From the NCBI GenBank assembly GCA_965153455.1, contig OZ234502.1, forward strand, positions 15,407,495 through 15,471,494: a stretch of DNA of 64,000 bases. The letters run 5' to 3'. The translations under genes were made by a program, and so were the position numbers. A model generated the notes under the pieces. The model was not told the DNA's origin, did not search any database, and saw only the letters and a program-made list of their open reading frames with translations. Below are positions 13,816-23,800 of this stretch, one piece after another (the stretch's first letter is position 1; every line of letters starts with the position of its first letter). The stretch is from Sphagnum compactum (lineage: Eukaryota; Bryophyta; Sphagnopsida; Sphagnales).

Positions 13816-16716
13816 CTAGCAAGCCACTAGACCAACCAATTTGGCGATTTTGAAAGGTCCGAGGCGCTTGTAATCTAACTTGGCACATGGGCGAGTGGTA
13901 GAAATGTTCTTTCTGAGAAACCAGACCTTGTTTCCAACCTTGAAGTTTGGATGGTCCTTGCGTCGGCGGTCTGCTTGCTTCTTTTGCCACTCCTGTGTTA
14001 GCTTGAGTTCTGCCATAAGGTTCTGTTGAACTTGTCCAAGCCTCGTGGCCCTTTCTTCAGCTGAGGGGTTTACGGAGTCTCTAGGAATTTCAAGGCTGAA
14101 CCTGGGATGAAAACCGTAATTGGCAAAGAATGGACTGATCCCGGTCGATGCATGTGTTGTGTTATTATAAGCAAACTCTGCTTGAGATAGTAGGTCCAGC
14201 CAGTCGTCCTGTTGGTAGTTCACAATGCAGCGAAGGTATTGCTCGAGTGTCTGGTTTGTCCGTTCGATTAGTCCATCTGTCTTAGGGTGGAAAGCTGAAG
14301 ATAGCCGAATGTCAACTCCAAGAAGCTCGAATAGACGATGCCAGAACTTGGATGCAAACTGAGGACCTCTGTCGGACACAATTTCCTCGGGGAGTCCATG
14401 CAGTCGGACGATCCCGTCCAGAATTAACTTAGTTGTCTCTTCTGCCGTGATTGATTTGGAACAAGGGGTGAAATGGGCCATTTTGGTGAGTCGATCGACC
14501 ACAACCAGTATTGAATTCTTGGTTCTGACAGTAGGGAGGTCCGTGATGAAGTCCATTGCAATAGATCCCCAAGGTCGGCTAGGAATCGATAGAGGCTGTA
14601 GGAGTCCAAACGGGCGATGCCTGGGAGCCTTGGATCGAGCACATGTATCACAAGACTTGACATACTCCCATAGCATCTTGTTCATTTTGGGCCACCAGTG
14701 AGTCCATGCCATTCCAAAGTGACCCGCCAGGGTGTTGTCGTGGCATTCTCTCAGGATTTTTAGGCGTATAGGTCCTTCGGGTACATAAATCAGGTTATTT
14801 TGAAGGAGAAGTCCGTCTTGCTGCTCAAACTGATCCAAGTCATCACGATTTGGGTTCCTTGGTCGTTCCTGGAGTTCCTTCTCGATGTTGGTAGCCCAGG
14901 TGTCTTCCTCAGTTGCCATCTTGATGTCCCTGACAAGGTATGAGTCTGGGAGGGTGCTGATTGTTGCTGTAACTCGAAATTGCTTGGGGTTGAGTAAAGT
15001 CTGGTTCTGCTGGCCGTAGGCCTCATCCCCCGCTCGAAGTTCATATTCTGAACGACGAGATAGCGCGTTAGCTTTCCCTTGCTGGGTGCCAGGTTGATAC
15101 TGAATCTCAAAGTCGAAATCAGCTAGGAAGATAGACCAGCGTGCCTGGCGACGATTTAAGGTCCGAGTAGTTGTGAAATAAAGGAGATTCTTGTGATCTG
15201 TCAGAACTTGGACTCGATGTTGAGCTCCGGCAACATACGGTCTCCACTGCTCGAATGCCGTGATGATTGCCAGGAGTTCCTTATCGTAGACCTGGTAGTT
15301 GATTTCAGCACTGGTTAACTTCCGTGAATAGAAAGCAACTGGATGCAGCAACCCATCTATTCCAAATTGAGATAGAATAGCTCCCAAGGCAAAATCTGAA
15401 GCGTCCGTTTCCACAATGAATGGTTTGGCAAGATCGGGATGTATCAGGATGGGTGCAGAGGTGAATGCCATCTTGAGAGTATCAAAAGCAACCTGGGCCG
15501 TTGGATTCCACGAGAAGGGCTTGTCTTTGCAAGTCAGGGTTATTAACGGTGTTGTGATCTTGGAGTAGCCTTTGATAAACCGACGATAGAAGTTGGCAAA
15601 CCCTAGGAAGCGTTGAACGTCCTTGACCGAGGATGGAGTAGCCCAACACTGGATGGTCTCGACCTTTGACTTGTCCATGAAAATGCCATCTGGAGAGATC
15701 ACGTAGCCGAGGAACGCCACTGAAGATTTGTCGAATTCACATTTTTCCAACTTGGCGTATAAGCCATGCTCCCGGGGCGTCGCAAGCACCAATCGTACAT
15801 GTTTGTCGTGGGTTTCCTGGTCCTTGGAAAAGATTAAAATGTCATCCAAATAGACCACGACAAATTCGTCCATGTAATCCCGGAAGATATCATTCATCAG
15901 ATGCTGAAAGACTGCGGGTGCATTGGTGAGGCCGAAGGGCATGACCGTGTATTCGAAGTGGCCGTAGCGTGTGCGAAAAGTTGTCTTCCATTCATCACCG
16001 GGGCGAATCCTGAGTAAGTTGTAGGCTCCACGGAGGTCAAGTTTGGTGAAGATCTTCTCGGTACGTAGTCGATCTTGGAGACCTGAAATCAAGGGCAAGG
16101 GATATCGATTCTTTTTGGTTATCTTGTTGAGTCCACGATAATCCACACAGAGTCGAAGGGAGCCATCCTTCTTCTTGACAAACAAAATTGGGGCGCCGGC
16201 TGGAGACTTGGAATGCTGAATGAACCCCTTGGCAAGATTTTCAGTAAGGTAATCACGCAGGGCTTGGAGTTCCGGTTCCGATAGACCATAGATAGGACCA
16301 AAGGGTGGTGAGTGTCCTTCTTCTAGATCAATCGGGCAGTCATATGGACTATGGGCAGGGAGCTGATCAGCATTAATCTTTTTAAAAACATCAACAAAGT
16401 CCTTGTACTTCTTGGGAAGTTTGACAGGTGTTGGTTTTGATTGGGGGTTTGTGGTGTTGACTGGGTTGACATGGATGGCGAAGACTTGAAGATTCTTAGT
16501 AGCCCGATAGAAAGGGACAGCTTTATCAACGAAGATCTGGACAGGGTTGGTTTTCTGGGCAGGATTCTTGACAAGATTCTTGACAGGACAAGGTTTAGTT
16601 CTGACCAACCGGGGGTTCTTGATTGCAGGACTTGACATAACAGACTTGATAAAACTGGAATTGGTTCCAACCCTCTTTGGGTTCTCGACCACAGGGTTCT
16701 TGGCAGGACTGGACAA
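13816..16716 (-). CDS. Chromovirus pol: reverse transcriptase, RNase H, integrase
   Basis: A 966-codon frame. Reverse transcriptase has VDYRGLNKIT, the MPFGLTNAPA motif and the catalytic VYLDDILIF; the linker region carries LGYVISPDG and FLGFANFYRRFI. RNase H has VETDASDFALGA and ends with PGTQQGKANALSRR. Integrase has the zinc-binding HH-CC remnants (HFG...CDTCARSKA) and the DDE core with MDFITDLP, VSDRGPQF and GLIERTNQTLEQY. All active-site residues I can see are intact. The frame is continuous with protease upstream (TGA at 16786-16788) and with the chromodomain downstream (TAG at 13816-13818), so two single nonsense codons are the only breaks. It is one codon frame shifted -1 relative to gag. 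Confidence 0.95.
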   Translation of the reverse strand: MSSPAKNPVVENPKRVGTNSSFIKSVMSSPAIKNPRLVRTKPCPVKNLVKNPAQKTNPVQIFVDKAVPFYRATKNLQVFAIHVNPVNTTNPQSKPTPVKLPKKYKDFVDVFKKINADQLPAHSPYDCPIDLEEGHSPPFGPIYGLSEPELQALRDYLTENLAKGFIQHSKSPAGAPILFVKKKDGSLRLCVDYRGLNKITKKNRYPLPLISGLQDRLRTEKIFTKLDLRGAYNLLRIRPGDEWKTTFRTRYGHFEYTVMPFGLTNAPAVFQHLMNDIFRDYMDEFVVVYLDDILIFSKDQETHDKHVRLVLATPREHGLYAKLEKCEFDKSSVAFLGYVISPDGIFMDKSKVETIQCWATPSSVKDVQRFLGFANFYRRFIKGYSKITTPLITLTCKDKPFSWNPTAQVAFDTLKMAFTSAPILIHPDLAKPFIVETDASDFALGAILSQFGIDGLLHPVAFYSRKLTSAEINYQVYDKELLAIITAFEQWRPYVAGAQHRVQVLTDHKNLLYFTTTRTLNRRQARWSIFLADFDFEIQYQPGTQQGKANALSRRSEYELRAGDEAYGQQNQTLLNPKQFRVTATISTLPDSYLVRDIKMATEEDTWATNIEKELQERPRNPNRDDLDQFEQQDGLLLQNNLIYVPEGPIRLKILRECHDNTLAGHFGMAWTHWWPKMNKMLWEYVKSCDTCARSKAPRHRPFGLLQPLSIPSRPWGSIAMDFITDLPTVRTKNSILVVVDRLTKMAHFTPCSKSITAEETTKLILDGIVRLHGLPEEIVSDRGPQFASKFWHRLFELLGVDIRLSSAFHPKTDGLIERTNQTLEQYLRCIVNYQQDDWLDLLSQAEFAYNNTTHASTGISPFFANYGFHPRFSLEIPRDSVNPSAEERATRLGQVQQNLMAELKLTQEWQKKQADRRRKDHPNFKVGNKVWFLRKNISTTRPCAKLDYKRLGPFKIAKLVGLVAC

Positions 16717-16785
16717 AGTGTTTTTCTGAGCGTGGGGTTCTTGAGAGGTGCACCGTTGTGCGCTAAAGGTGAGGGTTCTAGATCG

Positions 16786-17313
16786 TCAATCAATGATAGG
16801 GTTGTGTGCTTCTAGCCAAGGCAGACCAAGGATGATGGGATGGTGAGGGGTGGAGATGATGTTGAGAATAATTTTCTCCGTGTGCTTGCCGATACAGAGT
16901 TCTTGAGGGGTTGTTTCGTGTGTGATTGCACCAGAAGCAATGGTTCTCCCATCAATAACCTCTACCGGAACAGGGGTTGACTTCTTGACCACATGGATGT
17001 TGTGTTGGATGACAAATGTTTGGTCGATGAAAGAAGAGGTGGCGCCGGAGTCCACCAAAGCTGACACTTGTGGTATGTCTTCTGGAATACGAATGATGTC
17101 CACATACTGAGTGAAACTGGGACTGGGACCAACAGTGGAACAGGAGCCTTTGCAAAGGTGGTGTTGGGTGAGATCTAGTCGCACGGCTCCTACTGTGACT
17201 GGATGTTCTTGTTTTCCAACTCTTGGGGAGTTTCCACAGCTTGTACTTGAAGTTTGACAAGCTTTAGAAGGCACTGACGAGCTATATGCCCTGGGTTGCC
17301 ACAGTAAAGACAT
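16786..17313 (-). CDS. Chromovirus aspartic protease segment of pol
   Basis: It contains the retroviral-type protease active site ALVDSGATSSFID and, about 80 residues later, the flap-helix motif ILGLPWLEAHNPIID. The frame then stops at TGA (16786-16788), where the family has Trp in IDWRS, consistent with one G-to-A change. It is in the same frame as reverse transcriptase and integrase. The N-terminal 30 or so residues overlap the gag zinc knuckle in another frame and are probably not translated. Confidence 0.88.
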   Translation of the reverse strand: MSLLWQPRAYSSSVPSKACQTSSTSCGNSPRVGKQEHPVTVGAVRLDLTQHHLCKGSCSTVGPSPSFTQYVDIIRIPEDIPQVSALVDSGATSSFIDQTFVIQHNIHVVKKSTPVPVEVIDGRTIASGAITHETTPQELCIGKHTEKIILNIISTPHHPIILGLPWLEAHNPIID

Positions 17314-18179
17314 AGATTGTTTATCCTTCGGCGAAGTTTCTTGGCTTCTGTCAAAGATTTAAACTTAGCTGTGTCGATCTACATCGGAGCAGGTCCAAAA
17401 AAGGCAGGTCGGGCAACTGGTTTTATTTGGGAAACTAAGGGGAGCGTAGTAGGCCGACTGTTCCAAAGCTGGGCGTTGGAGGTGACTTTCTTTTCCTGGC
17501 GACGTTCAAATAGACGATTATCGCACCGAATTGCCTGGGTGATGGCTTCACTGAAGGAAGAAGGGTCTACGAGTGTCAACAAAAGATCTTGAACAAGATC
17601 ACGAAGCCCACAGCGAAACTGATCAATCAAGGCAGCTTCTCCCCAATTGACATCGCAGGCAAGCTGCCTGAATTCTGAAGCGTAGACGATGGCCGAACGT
17701 GTCCCTTGCTGGAGGCGACGCAGCTTGTTGGCTGAAGTCCTGGCCTTGTCACTGTCCCCAAATACTGCTTCAAATTCCGCCATAAAGGCGTTGAAATCTT
17801 CTAGGAGAGGGGATGATGTTTCCAGGATGGGAGCAAACCATGCTGCAGCTGTCCAAGTGAGTAGGGTTCCAACGAATCCTACACGAGTGGTGTCATCAAA
17901 ATAACGACGGGGGTGTAGTTGCATGATCAGGCATACCTGGCTGACAAAGCCTCGAAATTTGAGGCGCGTTCCATCAAACTTTTCTGGTAGACTAATCTTG
18001 GGCTCTGGGGCGGCCATTGCAAGAGCAGGAAGTACTGGGGCAGGAGGTGGTGGCTGATTTTGTAGGCGGGTCACCGAGTCTCTAAGCACAACATTTTCTT
18101 GTTGAAGGTGCTGAAGGGCGGCGAGGATTTGAGTGAGATCGATGTTTGATTCTGAGTTGTCCATGGTGGTAGTTCTCAC
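17230..18179 (-). CDS. Chromovirus gag with CCHC zinc knuckle
   Basis: The frame starts at the ATG at 18179 (or the ATG two codons after TTT ACC-like residues, MDNSESN). It has a short N-terminal coiled coil (QILAALQHLQQENVVLRD), a proline linker and a capsid-like region (PEKFDGTRLKFRGFVSQ, TWTAAAWFAPIL, EFEAVFGDSDKARTSANKL). The frame meets a TAG at 17379-17381 after PAFFGPAPM. Beyond this stop the same frame continues with LCLYCGNPGHIARQC (17328-17284), a classical CCHC nucleic-acid-binding knuckle. So the single stop separates capsid from nucleocapsid. Pol lies in the -1 frame relative to gag, which would fit -1 frameshifting as in sushi-like elements. Confidence 0.9.
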
Positions 18180-18529
18180 ACTTTTGCGCTTTCAATCTTC
18201 AAACTTGAAACTTCAGATGCTTGGATCTCTCTCAATACAAGTCCAAATGACATGAAATTTCTCTCACACATATATTCCTATATGATATATAAGATCACAA
18301 AGTTACAGACCCAAAAAAGCTTAAAAAAAGGAGATATGACCAAAAAACCAGATCTGGCACAGAGTTTTAAAAAGCTCTTAACTCTCACAAAACATATCCT
18401 TTTCTTTTGAAACTTTGAGAGTAGAAGCGTCCTATAGTTTTCTATTCTTTCCAAGTTTCACTTCAAGATACCTCTAGCTACTTACTGAAACAACAAAACA
18501 AACAAACAAGAAGAAGGAGCAGATCAAAC
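18180..18529 (-). other. Chromovirus leader
   Basis: The untranslated leader between the 5' LTR and gag. I see no canonical initiator-tRNA primer site directly inside the LTR. Confidence 0.7.
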
Positions 18530-18826
18530 TGTTATGGACCGACTACAAACAAGTGGAGAATTACAAGACAAAACAAGCTTTATTGACCCATCAACTGGTG
18601 TTGATCAACTGGTTCCCCAGACTATCTCCTTTTATAACCCTGAGCCATACTAGTCCCAAAATATCCTAGGCCATGATATTGCCAAAAGTATCCAAAAATA
18701 TCCTAGGCCATGATATTGCCAAAAGTATCCCAAAATATCCTAGGCCATGATATTGCCAAAAGTATCCCAAAATATCCTAGGACATGACATTGCCAAAAGT
18801 ATCCCAAAATATCCTAGGCCATGACA
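18530..18826 (-). repeat. 5' LTR of the chromovirus
   Basis: 297 bp, with about four and a half copies of the 37 bp unit. On the minus strand it has a TATAAAAGG box near 18635-18627 and AATAAA at 18584-18579, giving the normal order of promoter, start and polyadenylation signal for an LTR. The 37 bp units lie upstream of the TATA box and may act as repeated promoter elements. CTACC at 18827-18831 is the second target duplication copy. Confidence 0.95.
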
Positions 18827-18831
18827 CTACC

Positions 18832-20560
18832 CTACTAACCTAGCTACCCTATTGATAAGGTAACTAATTTTTTATGTATTAACTTGCCTATCTACCTAAC
18901 TACCTATCTATCTATGTTTTTTACATAGCCAAATACCTGATTAACTACCTACTCACTTTTTCCACCCCCACCCCCACCCCCCTCAATCCTACTTATCAAT
19001 TTATTAAGGTTTGTCCTAATTCATGGATGATGAACATAGGTCCCCATATGTAAGTATTGCAAACAATTTATAATGGAAACAATGCCATAATTGTAGTCAT
19101 TTTGGTTTAGTTAATGCATATTTTATTAAATTTTGTTTACCTAATTTATTATTGAATGGACATTACAATGCATTTTTTCATGTAATAATTTTAAGTATGT
19201 ATTACTGGATTATGGTTTAAGTTTAGGGTTGGGACACATAAATTAATTAATAAGTTTTTCATAAATGTATAGTAATTAACATAAAGTAAGTTAAATTTGG
19301 GGGGAAATTTTTTGGGTTTACACATATGTGAAGTAATGCAATTGCATTCTATATCTTTTTCAAAGAGAGTGGAAAAAAATTGGTTGGAAAGATCACACAA
19401 AGGTAAAAGACATATATTCTTTTTTGGTTTTGTACGAAATTTATTTGATTATTTTCAAAGATTAAGGTTTTTTTTAAATCAATAAATATTTATAGTTTAA
19501 AACCTTTAAATTTTGGTTTCTAAATTTTTTCCTGTGTTTTTGTAAAAACATTTATTTTGCATTATATAATTTGTACAGTTTGTATAATTTTTTGGGTTTC
19601 TAGCATATACCATTATGACTTTTTTGTTAGGGTTTGTATAGTTAGGGTTGTAATAAAGCTTATGGCAAAATATCATTTGGAGTTTTTGGGTTATGCTTTA
19701 TGATTTAGTGTATAGGAATTTGGTTCATATATTTCAGAACCTAAGGTTTATACTTTAAACTTTGCTCATTGTATTGGTTTTTGATCTTATCACTTGTTTA
19801 GATCTATACCATAATTATGAATTTCCTTTGTTTCCATATGTCCCATAGTTGTTAGAGTTTAATACTTTCTAACCCACTTTTGTATGAGTTATGATCTTTT
19901 AGGGTTGCGTTTTCAATTGGGACTACAAACTTTCGTGGAACGTTGTCATCTTTTATTCTTAAAGGTATACATTTGTCTCTTGTTACTTCTTTTTTTCTTT
20001 GTTCATATTGTCACAATTCAACTTCTTTTCATTTCCTAGTTATTGGATATGGAAAGGGTGTCAAGTTTCATTAAGTATACAACTATAGATAAAGGTTTTA
20101 TACCGTTACACGGATATTTCATATTCAATATCTCTTTGTAATTTGATTTTTTCATACACATATTAGAATAATGCAGTGACTCCCCACAACCAATGTGGGT
20201 TTTATGGCCTAAGGCAGGTATTGCATTTTGCACCTTTCAAACAATGTGCATCAATTATCATTCTATGGGTATTGCTATAGGGGGGTTTCAGACATTGTGG
20301 GTTTAAGGTACAATTCGGGTATTGCATATGTGACATTTTCAATGATGGAAGGTTTAAAAGCTCAATGTGGGTACTGCCAAAGTTTGTTTTAGTATATGGG
20401 GTCATAAAGCAAGTATTGTACGTTATGTACATTGGAACAATAGGTATTTTATATCATGATATGGGTATTATAATGGGAATTCCAAATCACAACATTGATT
20501 TTAAAAGAGCCATGTATGTATTGCATTTTGGGTTTTTGTTCACTAATGAATGCTTATAGA
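18832..20560. other. AT-rich spacer, no gene seen
   Basis: It starts with a degenerate CTACC/CTAACC-rich stretch (the target of the chromovirus, also seen at 13080-13212) and a C-rich run near 18961-18983. The rest is AT-rich with no recognised coding homology. Confidence 0.5.
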
Positions 20561-20589
20561 ATTATAAATTTTCTTGGTGTAGGAATTTG

Positions 20590-21247
20590 TCTTAATTCCT
20601 TCAATCATGGGAAGGGTTCCAAAATCCCATTCCATTCATGTCTAAAACCCCACCAAAACCCCTTTCTTAAACAAGGACTTGGTGTGGAGGTCCGGGATAC
20701 GCCATGGAGGCAAAATAAAGTGACCATTCAATTTGTTTATGTTCCATATGTTCGCATATCAGAATTCTTGGAAGGTGAACGAGGGGATATAAGCACCCCT
20801 GTGGAATGGAATGTTTATAAAAACTTTCCAAGCCAACGGATGTCAAGCAACCAATTATCAAAAACCACCTCGAGCATACGTGGTAAACATTTATGGCATT
20901 AACCTTTTTAATTTCTTTAATTCATATACCAAAGATGTAATCATTTACGATTTGAAAGTTTTTTAGTTTAGGTATCACTGCGGATATGGACCAAAGGATT
21001 ATCAGGAAAACTCAACCCACACTCGATCTATTAAACGAGGATGTCTAGCATCATTTTTAATCAAACGTCTATACACACGACCTAATGTGGTTGAGATCAC
21101 AATTTATCATAAGGCCCATACACGAACTGATGGGTCATTCACACATGGTGAGCATGACCCGGAATTCATTTTTCGTATGTTTCGTTATGCTCCACGCATG
21201 TTTCAAGCATTGAAGGACCACATACGGGCCCAACTAAACTTAGGTTA
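20590..21247 (+). pseudogene. Zinc-cluster (WRKY-GCM1-like) gene fragment, probably transposase-derived
   Basis: Two coding-looking segments are separated by a likely intron (about 20884-20972). The first reads YVPYVRISEFLEGERG, then PVEWNVYKNFPSQ. The second, from about 20973, reads YHCGYGPKDY, then SIKRGCLASFLIKRLY, then PNVVEITIYHKAH and TDGSFTHGEHDPEF, and stops at the TAA near 21246. The spacing of two Cys followed by His-x-x-His-type residues, with a strand-rich VEI-YYH-like core, resembles the WRKY/GCM1 zinc cluster found in mutator-like transposases and related nuclear proteins. The exon junction does not keep phase cleanly and no catalytic core follows, so it looks broken. Family assignment is by motif only. 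Confidence 0.4.
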
Positions 21248-21564
21248 AACAACTAAACAAATATATGACAAACATAAAACAATTTGGTGAGAACGTGTGA
21301 ATGTGGGGCATTGAATCATATCATGGTGCGTTGAAACGTTGGCTTACTCTTGACACAAGAGGCTTTAGAGGGTGTAAGATTGACTAGTTGGTGTGGCAAT
21401 TAATAACACCCATTGCACGCCATTACATGCACACATTGGAAATGAAAAAAAAGGGTTTCATAAAAAACAAGGTTATAAAGGCCATTAGTACATGAAGTGT
21501 GGAAAAGGCAGCCATTATTCCATTCACTCATGTGTACCAACCAACCCTTGAGAGTGATGGAGCT

Positions 21565-22322
21565 TGGAACGTTGTTGCCATCGCCTTCTTTGTTGTAATA
21601 ACACCAAAGCAAAAGGCGATGGAGCGTTGATGTCATCGCCTTCTACGCTCCAACAAAAAAAAGAAGGCAACGGTAGCGTTACTGCCATTGCCTTTTTCTC
21701 TTTTACAACACCAAAATAGAAGAGGACAACATTGTTGCTGCCATCACCTTCTAACCTACAAGGGGGGGAAAAAAAAAACAATGGCATCATTGTTGCCATC
21801 GCCTTTTTTGCTTCAGCAACACCAAAACAAAAGGCGACGACAACGTTGTTGTTGTCACCTTTTGTGTTGCAATAAAAAAAAAGGCAACGACAGCGTTGCT
21901 GCCATCGCCTTCTTCTCTTTTGCAACACGAAAACAGAAGGCGACGATGGCAACATTGCTGTCACCTTTTCACTTGCAAGACAAAAAAAAGGTGATGGTAG
22001 CGTTGTTGCCATCATCTTTTTTGCTACAACAACACCAAAATAGAAGGCGACGACAACATTGCTACCTTTGCCTTCTTCTCTTTTGCAACACGAAAACAAA
22101 AGGCGACAACGGCAATGTTACCATTGTTTGTTCACTTGCAAGAAAAAAAAGAAGGCGATGGCAACATTGCTGCCATTGCCTTCTTTGTTGCAACAACACC
22201 AAAATAGAAGGCAACGATAGCAGCGTTGCCGTCGCCTTTCGCGCTGTACCAAAAAAATGAAGGATCTGCAACAAGAGCAAAATAGAAGGCGACGATAGCG
22301 TTGCTGCTGTTGCCTTCTTTGC
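21565..22322. repeat. Hairpin-forming minisatellite array
   Basis: About 760 bp built of diverged units of roughly 55-110 bp. Each has a dyad core of the type AAGGCGATGGCAGC...GCTGCCATCGCCTT followed by a CTTTTGCAACAACACCAAAA linker. Linkers recur near 21600, 21706, 21820, 21923, 22030, 22087, 22194 and 22270. The sequence is richer in G+C than its surroundings, and both strands carry long but meaningless open frames because of the repetition. Confidence 0.85.
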
Positions 22323-22659
22323 AACAAAATGAAACAGAAGGAAGGGAGGGTGGGAGTTTACTTTCAAGTTCTAGCTCTAGGTCCCACCTGGGTCTTGATA
22401 CACGTGCGTCCGTCGTCGCTCCCGAGTTCTGCTCCTGCTCCAATGGCTCCCAAGTTCTGGCAATGGAATGAGTGCAAAATTATGGGGGAGATAGGTGGGA
22501 GGTCAAAGGGGGATGTAAATAGGAAGGGGGAGGTAGGTAGGAGGGAAAAAAAATTTGGGTAGAGAAGAGGCTGAAAAAATCAATAAGTTTGGGTAGGGGA
22601 GGATGTGTTTTTGGTTCATCCCCAAAATTGCATGAACAGCCTCATCCTAACTTGGTGCA

Positions 22660-23800
22660 TTGGTGGCTGCTAATTCACTCCAACCACACACCCATTAACG
22701 CACCATCCACTGGATGCCCATTATTACTCAATTGTGGATGAACTTGAACTGAGTTAATATTTGGTTTCACCTTGGTAAACAATTCTATAAGAAATAGATA
22801 TCATATAAGGTAGACATGTAGGAAAATATGTAACTACCAACTAATTAGATGGTTTATACCAATGTTGTGCGATTCATAGATTTTAGAGGTAACCTTTGGT
22901 TTGAGTTATCTCAAAATCCTAGAGTTCGGTTTCGGTTTTGGTTTCGGTTATGGATTTTTCTAATAATCGAGATGTGGTCTCGGTTCTGATTATTTCAAGG
23001 GAGGTTCGGTTCTAGTTTTGGTTAATTTTCAATTTTCAAAATGGGGGACGGTTCCGGTTATGGTTAATTAACATTGGCTACCCGGTTACATTCAGTTCCA
23101 ATTTCGGTTCATAAAACTAAAGGTTTTTTCAAACAACAGAATGAAGAAACAAAGAACACTGCAAATTTTTATTAAAAGAAATCCAAGTGGATCAAAGTAG
23201 AAAGCCTTAAGAAGGCCAATTTCAAGGATAATGAACAAACAAGAGAAAAGACTAAGAACAACGAGAGAGAAAGAGTGAAAGAGAAGAGAGAAACGAAGGA
23301 GAGAAAAGAGCAACTTAACCTAACCCTAAAAACTAACCCTAACCCAAAATAATAATCTAACCTTAAACTACTAACCGGAACCCACAAAAAACCCACTGGT
23401 TCCAAGTACCTACACTCGAAGTAACCAGACCCCGATTTTGGTTACTTGAAAAATCCAGCTTGGGAACTGGGGGCCCAGTGAGTTGCCCAGGTAATAAAAA
23501 ATGGGCTACCCTGAGTTTTGGTTCATGTTCGCTTCCTGGGGCTGGGTCCAGTTTAGGTTCTGAGTCCAAGGAACCAGAACTGGACCCAGGTACCCGAATT
23601 TTTCAGGTACCTGCACAACACCGATTTATATATAGAAAAGGGCTTGTTTTACTACCTCCCTTCTAACAACCTTACCATCTGAGCGAACCACCATGGTTAG
23701 CTACGAAACTGGAACCCAACAGAAAACTATTTCCTAACCACTTACCATCCATCTTTCATGGTGCCCTGGTGGGTGCTGGTTCACTGTGGCTGCCTTGAAG
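22660..23800. mobile_element. TIR element of the GGCCAAAGTGAACC family, degenerate
   Basis: The left end (CCAACCACACACCCATTAACGC, then ACCATCCACTGGATG) and right end (GGTGGGTGCTGGTTCACTG at about 23770-23795) match the ends of the copy at 27178-27744. The 80 bases inside each end also match. Between the ends are a CGGTTTTGGTT-rich stretch (22925-23100), a degenerate CCCTAA run (23318-23347) and no gene. Boundaries are approximate. Confidence 0.45.

Larger units (their letters stand above)
13213..18826 (-). mobile_element. Ty3/gypsy chromodomain LTR retrotransposon (chromovirus), nearly complete
   Basis: A 5.6 kb element on the minus strand, bounded by LTRs that begin TGTTATGG and end ATGACA when read on the plus strand, with a CTACC target duplication. 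In transcription order it has the 5' LTR (18826-18530), a leader, gag (18179), zinc knuckle, protease, reverse transcriptase, RNase H, integrase and a C-terminal chromodomain. The LTRs differ essentially only by one 37 bp repeat copy and one 7-9 base indel, so insertion is recent. Despite that, three in-frame stops (17379, 16786, 13816) interrupt the coding frames. A purine run (GAGGAGAGGA) lies just inside the 3' LTR as a polypurine tract. I could not match the bases inside the 5' LTR to a tRNA primer site. The gag is of the Tf1/sushi kind. Confidence 0.95.
12888..22672. mobile_element. Candidate TIR transposon interrupted by the chromovirus
   Basis: The left end at 12888 reads GGCCAAAGTGAACCAGCAGC and continues CACCAATGCACCAGTT. 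The reverse complement of 22672 backward reads GGTTGGAGTGAATTAGCAGC and continues CACCAATGCACCAAGTT, so about 38 bases match as inverted repeats. The flanks are ACACACCT and ACACACCC, an 8 bp near-duplication. Between the ends lie the chromovirus (13213-18826), a zinc-cluster gene fragment (20.6-21.25 kb) and a hairpin minisatellite. Without the chromovirus the element would be about 4.2 kb. The same ends recur nearby, so pairing these two particular ends is an inference. Confidence 0.4.

Noticed and set aside
21524-22443. Several 70-190 codon frames on both strands
   Set aside because: All lie in the hairpin minisatellite and reflect repetition, with no domain.
23318-23347. CCCTAA-like run suggesting an interstitial telomere
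   Set aside because: There are only a few imperfect units inside a degenerate CTAAC-rich stretch; this is too short to claim.
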